The position numbers and the translations under genes were made by a program. From the NCBI RefSeq assembly GCF_019423705.1, contig NZ_JAHZAX010000001.1, positions 260,087 through 324,086 of the forward strand: DNA of 64,000 nt, given 5' to 3'. This document shows, piece after piece, positions 43,710-52,994 of this stretch (position 1 is its first letter; each line of letters opens with the position of its first letter). The DNA comes from Ruminococcus sp. GTDB taxonomy: Bacteria > Bacillota > Clostridia > Oscillospirales > Ruminococcaceae. A model generated the notes under the pieces. That model saw nothing but the letters and a program-made list of their open reading frames with translations, was not told the origin of the DNA and made no database searches.

Positions 43710-44972
43710 ATGGAAGAGTACAATTATATATTGTTTATTGCACTTATTCTGCTTTCAACAAAAATTCTCGGTCTTGTTACAAAGAAGATGAAGCTGCCGC
43801 AGGTCGTCGGCGCTCTCTGCGCAGGCGTTATCTTGGGCCCTGCCGTCCTCGGAGCAGTAAAGGAGACTGAGTTCATCTCTGAGCTTTCTGAGCTTGGCGT
43901 AATAGTTCTTATGTTCACCGCAGGACTTACGACGGATATAAAGGAGCTTAAGAAAACAGGAAAAGCGTCATTCATCATCGCATTGCTTGGCGTAATAGTT
44001 CCGCTCCTTGGCGGACTTGGACTTGCCGCAGCAATGGGTGTCGGCAAGGGCGACGATCTTGCCTGCACGCCATTCTTGCAGCACGTTTTCATCGGCGTTG
44101 TGCTGACGGCAACATCAGTATCTATCACAGTCGAAACGCTTCGTGAGCTTGGAAAGCTTTCAACAAGAGCCGGTAACGCAATCCTCGGCGCAGCTATTAT
44201 CGACGATATCCTTGGTATCATCGCCCTGACCCTTATCACGAGCCTTGCAGACACAAGCGTACACGTTATGACAGTTCTGCTCAAGATCGTGGCATTCTTT
44301 GTTGTAGCGATCGGCTGCACAGTTGCATATCACATCGTATTTACAAAGTGGAGAAAAAGAGACAAGAAAGACCTCAGACGTCACGTTATCATTTCCTTTG
44401 TATTCTGCCTGTTTATGGCATATGTAGCTGAACTGTTCGGCGTTGCGGATATCACGGGCGCATTTGTCGCAGGTCTTGCTATCTCCAGCGAGAAGGACGT
44501 AAAGTACATATCCAACAGATTTGAGACTCTTTCATATATGTTCCTTTCACCTGTATTCTTTGCAAGCATTGGACTTACAATGGGCGGAATAAAGATGAAC
44601 GGCAAGATGATAATATTTACAGTTCTGCTGTTGGTTGTGGCTATCATCACAAAGATAATCGGCTGCGGACTTGGCGCAAAGGTTTGCAAGTACACGAATC
44701 AAGAGAGTATACAGATTGCAATGGGAATGATATCCAGAGGCGAAGTTGCACTTATCGTGGCAGCGAAAGGACAGAAGCTTGGACTTATGGGCGACGAGGT
44801 ATTTGCGCCGATCATCATAATGGTTGTTGCAACGACGATCATCACGCCTGTGTTCTTGAAGTTTGTGTTTAAGAACGATAAGGAAGAGGTTGTTAAGGAC
44901 GATCTGCTTAAAACAGTTGAAGGATTCCACGAGTATGAGCAGGAGCTTCAGGACTTGTCAAGAAAAGATTAA
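43710..44972 (+). CDS. Cation:proton antiporter (CPA2/Kef family)
   Basis: A 420-residue membrane antiporter of the CPA2 family with about twelve membrane segments. The typical N-terminal MKLPQVVGALCAGVILGPAV and the central segment (GAAIIDDILGIIAL) with the paired acidic residues of electroneutral or electrogenic exchange are visible, as is FVAGLAIS. It lacks the C-terminal TrkA-N regulatory domain of KefB/C. It likely exchanges Na+ or K+ for H+. GAAGGAAG is the ribosome site. Confidence 0.9.
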   Translation: MEEYNYILFIALILLSTKILGLVTKKMKLPQVVGALCAGVILGPAVLGAVKETEFISELSELGVIVLMFTAGLTTDIKELKKTGKASFIIALLGVIVPLLGGLGLAAAMGVGKGDDLACTPFLQHVFIGVVLTATSVSITVETLRELGKLSTRAGNAILGAAIIDDILGIIALTLITSLADTSVHVMTVLLKIVAFFVVAIGCTVAYHIVFTKWRKRDKKDLRRHVIISFVFCLFMAYVAELFGVADITGAFVAGLAISSEKDVKYISNRFETLSYMFLSPVFFASIGLTMGGIKMNGKMIIFTVLLLVVAIITKIIGCGLGAKVCKYTNQESIQIAMGMISRGEVALIVAAKGQKLGLMGDEVFAPIIIMVVATTIITPVFLKFVFKNDKEEVVKDDLLKTVEGFHEYEQELQDLSRKD

Positions 44973-45068
44973 AAAGTCCGAATTTGCACTCGTATCAAAA
45001 ACTAGCGCAGCGAAGCGATTTTGCGACACAACTACCTCCGACAATAGACACCCGAAGTACAAAAATAA

Positions 45069-45102
45069 AAACACGGTAGAGCTAAAAACTCTACCGTGTT
45101 TT
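45069..45102. terminator. Bidirectional terminator between antiporter and aspS
   Basis: AAACACGGTAGAG pairs with CTCTACCGTGTTT across CTAAAAA, A-rich on one side and T-rich on the other. Confidence 0.9.
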
Positions 45103-45134
45103 ATTATGCAATCATTGAAAATGCCAAAGCAAAT

Positions 45135-45157
45135 GGGACGTCGAGGATGCCGTCCCC
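45135..45157. repeat. GGACGTCGAGGATGCCGTCC repeat
   Basis: This palindromic unit with the CCCTAC flank recurs twice at the right end of the window (63956-64000). Confidence 0.6.
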
Positions 45158-45188
45158 TACATAATTTTTGTAGTTTCTTTGGTGTGTA

Positions 45189-46970
45189 TTATTCTTTATC
45201 CGAAACAACAGTCTTGATGTGAAGCTCTTCAAGCTGCTTCTCATCAACTGTCGAAGGACAAGCACTCATAAGCTCGCTTGCGTTCTGTACCTTCGGGAAG
45301 GCTACAACATCTCTAAGACTGTCCGCATTGCAGATTATCATCGAAAGTCTGTCAAGACCTATGCCCATTCCGCCGTGAGGTGGAGCGGCATAACGATATG
45401 CGTCAACAAGGAAGCCAAACTTGGCTTCGATCTCTTCATCGCTCATTCCAAGTGCCTCGAACATCTTCTGCTGAAGCTCGTAATCTGTTATTCTCATCGA
45501 ACCGGACGAAAGCTCTGTGCCGTTGAGTACAAGATCCCACGCCTTTGCTCGAACGTTGGCAGGATCGCTGTCAAGATAATCAAGACACTCTTCCATAGGC
45601 ATCGTGAATGGGTGGTGAGCCGCTACCCAAGTGTCGTTCTCGTCATCGTATTCAAAGAACGGCATTTCTGTGATCCATACAAAGTTGTACTGACCCTCCG
45701 GGATAACGCCAAGACGCTTTCCGCAAATAAGTCTCAACGCACCCAATGTCGGCAGAACTACCTTGTTCTTGTCTGCGCAGATAAGAATAAGATCGCCCTT
45801 CTCTGCACCTGTTGCCGCAAGTATCTTGTCAAGATCGCCCTCGCCAAGGAATTTCTTGAATGAGCAGTTCGGCTCGTCAGCCCAGCGAATGTACGCAAGA
45901 CCCTTTGCGCCTATGCCCTTTGCGTGCTCAACAAGCTTGTCGATCTCTTTTCTTGTGTATGTTGCCGCACCAGCCTTTACGTTTATCGCACGAACAGAAC
46001 CGCCTGCCTCGATAGCTGACTTGAATACAACAAAATCAATGTCCTTGACTGTGTCTGTAATGTCCTGTATCTCCATTCCAAAACGTGTGTCAGGCTTGTC
46101 AGAACCGTAACGGTTCATAGCGTCTGCATATGTGAGCCTTGCCAATGGCAGCTTGATCTCAACATCAAGGATATCCTTGAACAGCTTTTCAATGTATCCC
46201 TCGATGCAAGCCTGTATGTCCTCCTGATCGACAAATGACATTTCAAGGTCGATCTGCGTGAACTCAGGCTGTCTGTCAGCTCGGAGGTCTTCGTCACGGA
46301 AACATCTTGCAAGCTGAATGTATCTGTCATAACCCGAGATCATAAGAAGCTGCTTGTATATCTGCGGAGACTGCGGAAGCGCATAGAACTTGCCCTCGTG
46401 TACTCTTGACGGAACAAGATAGTCTCTTGCGCCCTCAGGAGTTGACTTCATCATCATCGGCGTCTCGATCTCAAGGAAGCCGTTGTTGTAAAAGTATTCT
46501 CTCGTCACCTGTGCGATCTTGTGACGTGTGATGATGTTCTTCTGAAGCTTTGGATTTCTCAGATCAAGATAACGATACTTGAGCTTCAGCTCATCGTTTA
46601 CCTTGTCGGAATTTGTTACCTCAAACGGCGTTGTCTCAGCCTTTGAAAGTATCCTCAGATCGGATACAGCTACCTCGATCTTGCCTGTTTTCAGCTTCTC
46701 ATTTACGCTCTCACGAGGACGTACAACGCCCTTTGCCATAAGAACATATTCGCTTCTTACCTGCTGAGCCTTTTCAAATACAGCTCTGTCAGTCTCGTCA
46801 TTGAACGCAAGCTGAACAAGTCCAGTCCTGTCACGGAGATTGATGAAGATAAGGTTGCCCATATCTCTTACTCTGTCCGCAAAGCCGCATACAACGACTT
46901 CCTGCTCAGTCTCAGGCACTTCTCCGCAATAATGCGTCCTGCGGAGGTCTTTCATAGTATCAAGTTTCAT
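45189..46970 (-). CDS. aspS: Aspartyl-tRNA synthetase
   Basis: A 593-residue class IIb enzyme charging tRNA-Asp. It has the N-terminal anticodon-binding OB fold, a motif 2 region (YIQLARCFRDEDLRADRQPE), the bacterial GAD insertion domain and motif 3 (GGMGIGLDRLSMI). Length fits the bacterial type. AAGGAAG precedes ATG. It is the last gene of the minus-strand unit that begins with the T-box at 50.2 kb, whose specifier reads GAC (Asp). This gives a direct regulatory logic for aspS. Confidence 0.98.
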   Translation of the reverse strand: MKLDTMKDLRRTHYCGEVPETEQEVVVCGFADRVRDMGNLIFINLRDRTGLVQLAFNDETDRAVFEKAQQVRSEYVLMAKGVVRPRESVNEKLKTGKIEVAVSDLRILSKAETTPFEVTNSDKVNDELKLKYRYLDLRNPKLQKNIITRHKIAQVTREYFYNNGFLEIETPMMMKSTPEGARDYLVPSRVHEGKFYALPQSPQIYKQLLMISGYDRYIQLARCFRDEDLRADRQPEFTQIDLEMSFVDQEDIQACIEGYIEKLFKDILDVEIKLPLARLTYADAMNRYGSDKPDTRFGMEIQDITDTVKDIDFVVFKSAIEAGGSVRAINVKAGAATYTRKEIDKLVEHAKGIGAKGLAYIRWADEPNCSFKKFLGEGDLDKILAATGAEKGDLILICADKNKVVLPTLGALRLICGKRLGVIPEGQYNFVWITEMPFFEYDDENDTWVAAHHPFTMPMEECLDYLDSDPANVRAKAWDLVLNGTELSSGSMRITDYELQQKMFEALGMSDEEIEAKFGFLVDAYRYAAPPHGGMGIGLDRLSMIICNADSLRDVVAFPKVQNASELMSACPSTVDEKQLEELHIKTVVSDKE

Positions 46971-47009
46971 TTTTATTACTTCCTTCTTTATTATTTGCTA
47001 TATTGGTTT

Positions 47010-47525
47010 TTATTGCTCGTCGCCCTTATCGGTCTTTATGGTTGGAAAACTATCCAAATAAGCCCTTACGAACTTTTTCTTGTTGTCCCAGAACATTATG
47101 AATATGCCGACTATCCATATCGCCGCAAAGCATATCGCACCGGTGTTTTCTTTCAATGCCACCAGCATAAGGGTCAAAAACAGCACAACGATCGTCCATA
47201 TTATGCCGAAAACGTAAGCGTATAAAGGCTTTCTGAACTTTCCATATATCCTAGAGCCGCCCTCGATCTTTTCCACCTTGCCGTAAAATCCCGTTGAGCC
47301 GCCGTCACGCTTTTTCGCCATATGGTGAAATACTTGGAAGCTTTCAGCGTCGGTGCGGTGACCGTAAAAAATGGTCTCCTCACGGTGATTTTTCATAAAC
47401 CTGCCCTGCGAAAGTATGTTTATCGTGGGGCGGTGCTCGATAAGATCGCCGTCAAGCTTTCGCATAACACGCTTTGGCGTCAAGGACGTCTCCACCTCAT
47501 AGCTTATGGGTCTTATCATCAGCAT
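47010..47525 (-). CDS. Two-helix membrane protein of unknown function
   Basis: A 171-residue protein with a soluble N-terminal half and two membrane helices near residues 102-145. It starts on a TAATG overlap with the zinc-ribbon gene. No family is recognised with certainty. Its place between hisS and aspS suggests it is co-transcribed with them under T-box control. Confidence 0.65.
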   Translation of the reverse strand: MLMIRPISYEVETSLTPKRVMRKLDGDLIEHRPTINILSQGRFMKNHREETIFYGHRTDAESFQVFHHMAKKRDGGSTGFYGKVEKIEGGSRIYGKFRKPLYAYVFGIIWTIVVLFLTLMLVALKENTGAICFAAIWIVGIFIMFWDNKKKFVRAYLDSFPTIKTDKGDEQ

Positions 47526-47863
47526 TATTTATCGCCCTCGTCAGTTTTTTCAGCCTTTTCAGTTTTGCTTGGATAATCAGCAGGGTCAAAGACCTTGTCG
47601 TTTATCTTGATCTGTCCGCCCGTGTGGGTGTTGCAGAGCATTCCGTAAATAGTGCCGCACTTTGTACATCTGAACTGATGAAACAGCTTTTCGGAATACC
47701 ACTTGTTGTCATCGTCCATTATCTTGTCAAGCGGGCAGGTCTGATATGTCATTTCCACCTCGCCTGCAAGAAGCATTCTCGCAAGTGAACCCACGCAAAG
47801 CATATATTCCTGCGGCGTGTGTATCTCGGTCAGCGGTATTTTTTCGCATTGTTCACATCTCAT
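47525..47863 (-). CDS. Small zinc-binding protein
   Basis: A 112-residue protein with CEQC near the N-terminus and a CTKCGTIYGMLCNTH motif near the middle, plausibly a single split zinc site. An acidic Lys-rich tail follows. The start at 47863 (MRCEQCEKI) has AAAGGAC upstream. It overlaps the next gene by one base. Function is unknown. Confidence 0.65.
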   Translation of the reverse strand: MRCEQCEKIPLTEIHTPQEYMLCVGSLARMLLAGEVEMTYQTCPLDKIMDDDNKWYSEKLFHQFRCTKCGTIYGMLCNTHTGGQIKINDKVFDPADYPSKTEKAEKTDEGDK

Positions 47864-47925
47864 ATTGCTTGTCCTTTCCAGCACCTTAAAAGGCGCTTGC
47901 GCAAATACTTTCGCTTGTGCTTTTT

Positions 47926-49254
47926 TTACTTCTTTTCCCCAAGAAGCTTTTCCATTTCGCTGTCGATATCCTTGAACATTTCGTCCATAAGAGCGTTTGA
48001 AAAGCTCTCTGAGACCGTTTTGTCAAGCTTTATGTCAGTCTGCTCGCCGCTTCTCATATTCTTGAGCTTTGCAACGCCGCTTTCGATCTCGTTGTCGCCA
48101 AGTACCATAACGAACTTTGCGTGGAGCTTGTCTGCATATTTCATCTGCGCTTTAAGTCCCCTGCCAACAAGGTCGTATTCAGCAAAGCAGCCGTCCGCTC
48201 TCAGAGCGCTTGCGATAGCCATAGCTTTTGCAACAGCCTTTTCGTCCATTGGCGCAATGTAAAGATCGCAGGTCTTTTGCTCCATAAAGTCGCAGCCTTG
48301 GCTCTCCATTGTGAGGATAAGTCGCTCAAGACCCATTCCAAAGCCGAGAGCAGGGGTTTTCGCTCCCCCAAGCTGGTCGATAAGGCCGTCGTAACGTCCG
48401 CCGCCGCAAACCGTTCCTTGTGCGCCGATATCAGTCGAAATGAACTCGAAAACTGTTCTTGTATAATAGTCAAGACCTCTTACGATCTTTGGATTTATGC
48501 TAAACTCAATGCCCATAACGGAAAGATATTCCTGCACCTTTTCAAAGTGCTCTTTGCAATCGTCGCAAAGATAATCGAGTATAACAGGTGCGTCTTTGCC
48601 GATATCCTGACATATCTCAGACTTGCAGTCGAGTATCCTCATAGGGTTCTTTTCAAGTCTTTCCTGACAAGTGCCGCAAAGCTCGTCCTTTCTTGCGGCG
48701 AAATATTCCTTCAATGCCTTGTGATATTCTGCTCGGCATTTTGGACAGCCGATAGAATTGATGTTGAGCTTTATTCCTTGAAGCCCAACTCTGTCAAGAA
48801 TACTCTTCGCAAGGGAAATGACCTCAGCGTCAGCTCTTGGGCTTTCAGAACCCACCATTTCGCAGCCGAACTGGTGGAACTCTCTCAGTCTGCCCTTTTG
48901 CGGCTTCTCGTGTCTGAAACATGAAAGTATATAGTAAGCCTTCTGTGGGAAGCCTTCGTTCATAATGCCGTTTTCCAGCATTGCACGCATAGTGCCTGCC
49001 GTGCCCTCCGGACGGAGCGTGAACTTTGTGTCGCCTGCTGCGGTAACAGAGTACATTTCCTTCTGAACAACGTCCGTCGTCTCACCCACCGAGCGGACGA
49101 AAAGTCCTGTGTCCTCAAAAGTCGGTATGCGTATCTCCTTGAAACCGTAAAGTTCAGCGGCTTCTGATACGATCTTTTCAACTGTGTGCCATTTATAGAC
49201 CTGTGAAGGTACAACGTCAGCCGTGCCCTTTGGTCTTTTTACTATCAATGCCAT
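47926..49254 (-). CDS. hisS: Histidyl-tRNA synthetase
   Basis: A 442-residue class IIa enzyme charging tRNA-His. It shows the RPKGTADV N-terminus, motif 2 (YILSCFRHEKPQKGRLREF), the HisA motifs (VRGLDYYTRTVFEF and CGGGRYDGL) and motif 3 (PALGFGMGLERL). The start at 49254 has AAAGGAA ten bases upstream; the longer upstream frame lacks family similarity. It lies in the T-box-led unit with aspS, a pairing found in many Firmicutes. Confidence 0.98.
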   Translation of the reverse strand: MALIVKRPKGTADVVPSQVYKWHTVEKIVSEAAELYGFKEIRIPTFEDTGLFVRSVGETTDVVQKEMYSVTAAGDTKFTLRPEGTAGTMRAMLENGIMNEGFPQKAYYILSCFRHEKPQKGRLREFHQFGCEMVGSESPRADAEVISLAKSILDRVGLQGIKLNINSIGCPKCRAEYHKALKEYFAARKDELCGTCQERLEKNPMRILDCKSEICQDIGKDAPVILDYLCDDCKEHFEKVQEYLSVMGIEFSINPKIVRGLDYYTRTVFEFISTDIGAQGTVCGGGRYDGLIDQLGGAKTPALGFGMGLERLILTMESQGCDFMEQKTCDLYIAPMDEKAVAKAMAIASALRADGCFAEYDLVGRGLKAQMKYADKLHAKFVMVLGDNEIESGVAKLKNMRSGEQTDIKLDKTVSESFSNALMDEMFKDIDSEMEKLLGEKK

Positions 49255-49324
49255 TAATTTTACATTCCTTTCTGTATTTTGTGTTATGACCATACAAGTT
49301 CAGCTGCAAACAGACATCGTGATA

Positions 49325-49350
49325 GCGGGCGACCAAAGGTCGCCCCTACA
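49325..49350. repeat. Interspersed palindromic repeat before hisS
   Basis: GCGGGCGACC-AAA-GGTCGCC followed by CCTACA, in the gap between hisS and the DUF218 gene. Confidence 0.65.
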
Positions 49351-49384
49351 TAATGCTGACACTTAGAATTGTATTCACAACATT

Positions 49385-49996
49385 TCAAATTTCAAAATCG
49401 TCAATAAGACCTTTTTTTATATAATAACCGAATTTAAGGCATTCGTCAAGTGCTGTCCTGCTGCCTTTTTCGGTCATAAACCAGTTATTTCGCTGAGTGC
49501 TGCCACGGCTTGCAGGACAGGGGATGATCTCAAGCTCCTGCCCGAATATCTTTTCCGCAAGCTTTTGCGCACGCCGCATATGATAAGCCGTCGTCACGAT
49601 GATAACGCTTTTGCAGTCGGGATGTTCCCTTTCAAGTATCTCTCTCGCAAAAATAAGGTTCTCACAAGTCGTCTGCGACCTAGTCTCAGCGATGATATTT
49701 TCCCTCGGTATGCCAAGCCTTTCCGCCGCAATTAGCATAGACTTGTATTCAGCCATTTCTCCAAGGCTGGTGGCCTGCACCTTTCCGCCGCAGAACATAA
49801 GCCTTGCGCATTTGCCGCCGTGAAAAAGCTCCGCCGCCAAAGGCACACGATAATCGCAGGCCTTTCGGCTTCCAAGCACAATAACAATGTCAGCGCAGCG
49901 CCCGTCATATTCAAGCCCCTCAAACAGCAGCTTGTCAATGACCTCACGGGAGATATTAGTTTTTGCAAGTTTTGTAAGCTCGCTGGCTCTCATCAT
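49385..49996 (-). CDS. DUF218/YdcF-family protein
   Basis: A 203-residue protein of the DUF218 (YdcF/SanA-like) family. Characteristic segments are DIVIVLGSRKACDYRVPLAAEL, the glycine-rich MFCGGKVQ, EARSQTTCENLIFAREIL-type helix (AETRSQTTCENLIFAREI) and the IIVTTAYHMRRA stretch. Unlike many relatives it has no membrane helix, so it is probably cytoplasmic. It is the first gene after the T-box leader. The family binds nucleotides such as AdoMet in some members, but the function here is unknown. Confidence 0.8.
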   Translation of the reverse strand: MMRASELTKLAKTNISREVIDKLLFEGLEYDGRCADIVIVLGSRKACDYRVPLAAELFHGGKCARLMFCGGKVQATSLGEMAEYKSMLIAAERLGIPRENIIAETRSQTTCENLIFAREILEREHPDCKSVIIVTTAYHMRRAQKLAEKIFGQELEIIPCPASRGSTQRNNWFMTEKGSRTALDECLKFGYYIKKGLIDDFEI

Positions 49997-50025
49997 TATA
50001 CCGCCTTTTTGTGTTTTTTGCTTCG

Positions 50026-50256
50026 CAAAAAAAATAAAGTCATCCCTAAAGAAGGGACGACTTTTACCGTGATACCACCCTAATTATCCGAAACACATTT
50101 TGCCGCTTCGGATCACTCAGTTTCCTTTAACGCAGAAATACGTCCGCCCTTAAACAAGCGGAAGCTCCAAGGCGTCCTTCTGCTCATTCCTACCGCAAGC
50201 CCTCTCACTATCGGCTCTCGCTGAAGCTCGGTATAAGCATACTCTCCTCTTCATCG
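50026..50256 (-). promoter_or_regulatory. T-box riboswitch with Asp specifier (GAC)
   Basis: On the minus strand the leader contains the AGGAGAGTA stem I segment, an apical AG-rich region (CGAGAGCCG), a specifier-loop segment GCAGAAG-GAC-GCCTTGG with codon GAC at 50176-50174, and the T-box AGGGTGGTATCACGG (50081-50067). The intrinsic terminator AAAGTCGTCCC...GGGATGACTTT plus T-run is at about 50065-50026. The UGGU bulge suits tRNA-Asp with discriminator G73 by wobble. The leader precedes DUF218-hisS-aspS. Confidence 0.92.
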
Positions 50257-50262
50257 CTTTCT

Positions 50263-50268
50263 ATTATA
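50263..50268 (-). promoter_or_regulatory. -10 box of the T-box operon
   Basis: TATAAT on the minus strand (50268-50263) with no good -35, placing the transcript start near 50256. Confidence 0.55.
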
Positions 50269-50302
50269 TAAATATGTGATATGTCGATATCGATCAATGC
50301 GC

Positions 50303-50710
50303 CTAGATTGCAGACGGATTGATAATGTCACGCCAGTCAAGATCGCCACGCTCAAGTGCGTGGATAAGCGCTTCCGCCGTTGCAATGTTCGTCGCAACCG
50401 GGATATTGTGTACGTCGCATAACCTAAGTAGGTTCATATCATTAGGCTCGTGCGGCTTTACGGAGATAGGATCTCTGAAAAACAGCAAAAGGTCGATCTC
50501 GTTGCAGGAAATTCTCGCAGCGATCTGCTGGTCGCCGCCCTGTGAGCCGCTGAGATAACGCTGTACGTTGAGCCCAGTTGCCTCAGCTACCATTTTGCCT
50601 GTTGTTCCTGTGGCACATAAATTGTGCTTGCTCAGCACGCCGCAGTATGCGATACAGAACTGTACCATAAGTTCCTTCTTTGTGTCGTGAGCGATAAGTG
50701 CAATGTTCAA
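50303..50710 (-). CDS. mgsA: Methylglyoxal synthase
   Basis: A 135-residue enzyme turning dihydroxyacetone phosphate into methylglyoxal. Family motifs are ALIAHDTKK, CATGTTG, the phosphate-binding SGSQGGDQQIA and FFRDP followed by HEPND. Catalytic Asp residues and the His of HEPND are in place. It lies downstream of minD in the same direction. The enzyme bypasses lower glycolysis when phosphate is scarce. Confidence 0.96.
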   Translation of the reverse strand: MNIALIAHDTKKELMVQFCIAYCGVLSKHNLCATGTTGKMVAEATGLNVQRYLSGSQGGDQQIAARISCNEIDLLLFFRDPISVKPHEPNDMNLLRLCDVHNIPVATNIATAEALIHALERGDLDWRDIINPSAI

Positions 50711-50794
50711 TGGAAACCCCCCGTTTTATGTGATGAATTTGTGATTTAAAAATACGTCCAGATGATCGGGTCTGCCTGAAAACTGCTCAGCTTA

Positions 50795-51532
50795 TCAGAC
50801 CTTGATTGAAAGGGGTATGTGCTCGCCCTTGATCCTTCTTGAGATAGCAGAGAATGCAAGGAAGCCCATTGAGCTGGACGAAAGCGGTGCGCCCTTACCT
50901 GTTGCAAGCGGGATAGCGCTGTCCTCAGGGATAACGCCGAGAAGCTGTACGCCGACTGTGTCGATGATAGCGTCAAGGTCGTCCATTTCGTCAAACTCGA
51001 ATATTCTCTTGTTTGCCTTGTTGATAACAAGTCTCTGCTTCTGATTACCTCTCTTATAGAACTCGTCCGACATCATTCTTGCGTCTCTTACGCATACAGG
51101 GTCAGGAGTTGTTACGATAAGGATAAGATCAGAGTTCGTTACGATATCAAATACAGAACCGTTGATACCGGCAGATGTGTCGATGATGATGTATTCAAAA
51201 TACTTTCTCATTTCCTGTGTGATCTTCTCAATGTCCTCAGCCTTGAGCTGTACGAACGGATCGGACGGTGCACAAAGCACGCTGAGATTTGAAGCAAGCT
51301 TTACAGTTGTAGTTGCCTTGTATACGTCGCAGGTGCCGTCAAGAACGTCGCCCAGGTCGTATGTAATATTACCCTGCATACCAAGCATAATATCCATACA
51401 TCTCAGACCGAAGTCAAGCTCGATGATAAGAGTACGGTTGCCCTGTTTAGCAAGAGCGTAACCGAGACAGGCGCTGATAGAAGATTTACCTGTTCCGCCT
51501 TTACCCGAAGTAACTGCAATAATTTTTGACAT
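50795..51532 (-). CDS. minD: MinD-like cell-division ATPase
   Basis: A 245-residue deviant Walker A ATPase (SGKGGTGKSS) of the ParA/MinD family. The IIELDFGLRCMDIMLG and YIIIDTSAG segments are MinD-like, and a short amphipathic C-terminal helix (AISRRIKGEHI) may bind membrane. The start at 51532 (MSKIIAV) lies eleven bases after AAGGAG; an overlapping ATG six codons earlier is too close to the ribosome site. Neither minC nor minE is adjacent. It leads a unit with mgsA. Confidence 0.88.
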   Translation of the reverse strand: MSKIIAVTSGKGGTGKSSISACLGYALAKQGNRTLIIELDFGLRCMDIMLGMQGNITYDLGDVLDGTCDVYKATTTVKLASNLSVLCAPSDPFVQLKAEDIEKITQEMRKYFEYIIIDTSAGINGSVFDIVTNSDLILIVTTPDPVCVRDARMMSDEFYKRGNQKQRLVINKANKRIFEFDEMDDLDAIIDTVGVQLLGVIPEDSAIPLATGKGAPLSSSSMGFLAFSAISRRIKGEHIPLSIKV

Positions 51533-51675
51533 AAAACTCATTGCTCCTTTCATATATGATTCCGCAGCCAAGCCGCAGAACTCGTTATCAATAAATAGAT
51601 AAAAATAAAACAAAACACAAAACGTCAAGTCTTTGCACAAAGCCTTGCTGTGACGTTATAGCGTTACCTAATAAT

Positions 51676-51703
51676 ATTCTACCACATTTTTTGAAATTGT
51701 CAA
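51676..51703 (-). promoter_or_regulatory. Promoter of minD-mgsA
   Basis: On the minus strand TTGACA (51703-51698), a 16-base spacer and TAGAAT (51681-51676). The transcribed leader has an AACGTCA...TGACGTT hairpin near 51617-51657. Confidence 0.65.
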
Positions 51704-52198
51704 AGAGAAATACATAAAAAAGTGCAAAATCGTTAATTCACATTAATTTTCATATAACGATTTAGCTATTTTGCACAACAATATACAAACTCTGCATAAT
51801 TATACAAAGCCATATTCCAAAAGCGTGATGAAAAGCATTACATTTTTGATATCACCATACAGATATCCATATTGATGATATTTTATTATACATCGGAAAT
51901 ATTAAACCTATGAAAAAGAATTTTGAAATTTATTTAACAAGACTTTATATGTTTATACATATAGATATGCGCAAGTAATCATTTATGCGAAATTATGCGA
52001 AAATAGTGAGGCAAAAGCGAAATTTTCTGTACACCAATGGTCTTTGCGAAAACGTTTTAATTTTGCGGCCGAATATGCAAACGATCAACCAGTAATAAAA
52101 CCGCAGGACAGACATATAAATGTACAAACCCTCAGACAAGGGATATCTTGAACATCACAACATAACACAGACCAACGAGAAAAGGGAGGAAAAGGAGA
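51704..52198. other. AT-rich intergenic gap
   Basis: No gene or clear repeat structure is seen. The sequence is strongly AT-rich with scattered ATGCGAAA words near 51980-52020, and GGAGGAAAAGGAG just before the 52199 start. Confidence 0.5.
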
Positions 52199-52666
52199 AT
52201 GTTCATAAAAACCATAAAGCTCAAAAGACCGAAGGCAGGGGTCGTGGGGGCGATAGTGTGTGCAGTCGTGCTCATTGCGGTAGTGATCGTGACAGCGTGC
52301 AGGCTCACGGGCACGACGGTATATGAAATGAAAAGCGAAGCCCAGCGGCAGGCGTTTTTGAAAGAAATGGGCTGGGAGGTCTCAGAAGAGTACGACGAGT
52401 GCAAAGCTATCGAGATACCGAAAGAGTTCAACGACGTCTACACAAAGTACAACGATCTGCAAAAGCAGCAGGGCTTTGATCTTGCTAAATACAAAGGAGA
52501 GACCGCCGAGGTCTATACATACCGTATAAAAAACTACAAAGGCTATGAGAAAAAGGGCGAGATAAGGGCGAACCTTATCGTATGCAAAGGTCAGCTCATC
52601 GGCGGAGATGTTTGCTCTGCGGAGCTTGACGGCTTTATGCAGGGCTTGAAAAAGCTCTCCAAGTGA
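52199..52666 (+). CDS. DUF4830-type membrane-anchored protein
   Basis: A 155-residue protein with one N-terminal membrane helix (GAIVCAVVLIAVVIVTACRL) and an external domain. The QRQAFLKEMGWEV and YTYRIKNY segments fit the DUF4830 family common in Clostridia. A strong purine-rich ribosome site precedes ATG. Function unknown. Confidence 0.75.
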   Translation: MFIKTIKLKRPKAGVVGAIVCAVVLIAVVIVTACRLTGTTVYEMKSEAQRQAFLKEMGWEVSEEYDECKAIEIPKEFNDVYTKYNDLQKQQGFDLAKYKGETAEVYTYRIKNYKGYEKKGEIRANLIVCKGQLIGGDVCSAELDGFMQGLKKLSK

Positions 52667-52671
52667 GGAGT

Positions 52672-52772
52672 GATGCTTGAAGTGAGGAGTTAGGAGTGAG
52701 GAGTGAGGAATGAAGGTATCGCCTTTGGCGATGATATTTTGTTTTTCGGGGCGACCAATGGTCGCCCTTTTT
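52672..52772 (+). repeat. GTGAGGAGTGAGGA repeats and palindromic terminator
   Basis: Degenerate GTGAGGAGT words (52665-52710) lead to a TATCGCC-TTT-GGCGATGATA hairpin and then GGGCGACC-AAT-GGTCGCCC (52749-52767) with TTTTT. The last is a terminator for the DUF4830 gene. Similar GTGAGGA units flank the repeat at 60986-61206. Confidence 0.65.
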
Positions 52773-52867
52773 GTGCGCTGTTGTGCTGTTTGCAAATTTG
52801 CAAAAAAAATAACCGCTCTGCTAAAAAGCGGCGGCAAAAATAGTAAAAATACAAAATACGAAATAAA

Positions 52868-52896
52868 TTGACAAATGTTCACTTTTGTGCTATATT
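52868..52896 (+). promoter_or_regulatory. Promoter of toxin-like locus 2
   Basis: TTGACA (52868-52873), 17 bases, TATATT (52891-52896). Confidence 0.8.
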
Positions 52897-52994
52897 ATAC
52901 ACGGAGCATACCAGAACGGTAGGCGGTTGTCCTCTCGAAGAAACGATCGGAGTATCACCTAGGGTGAAATCGAGCGTGGAGTGAGGTTGATAGT

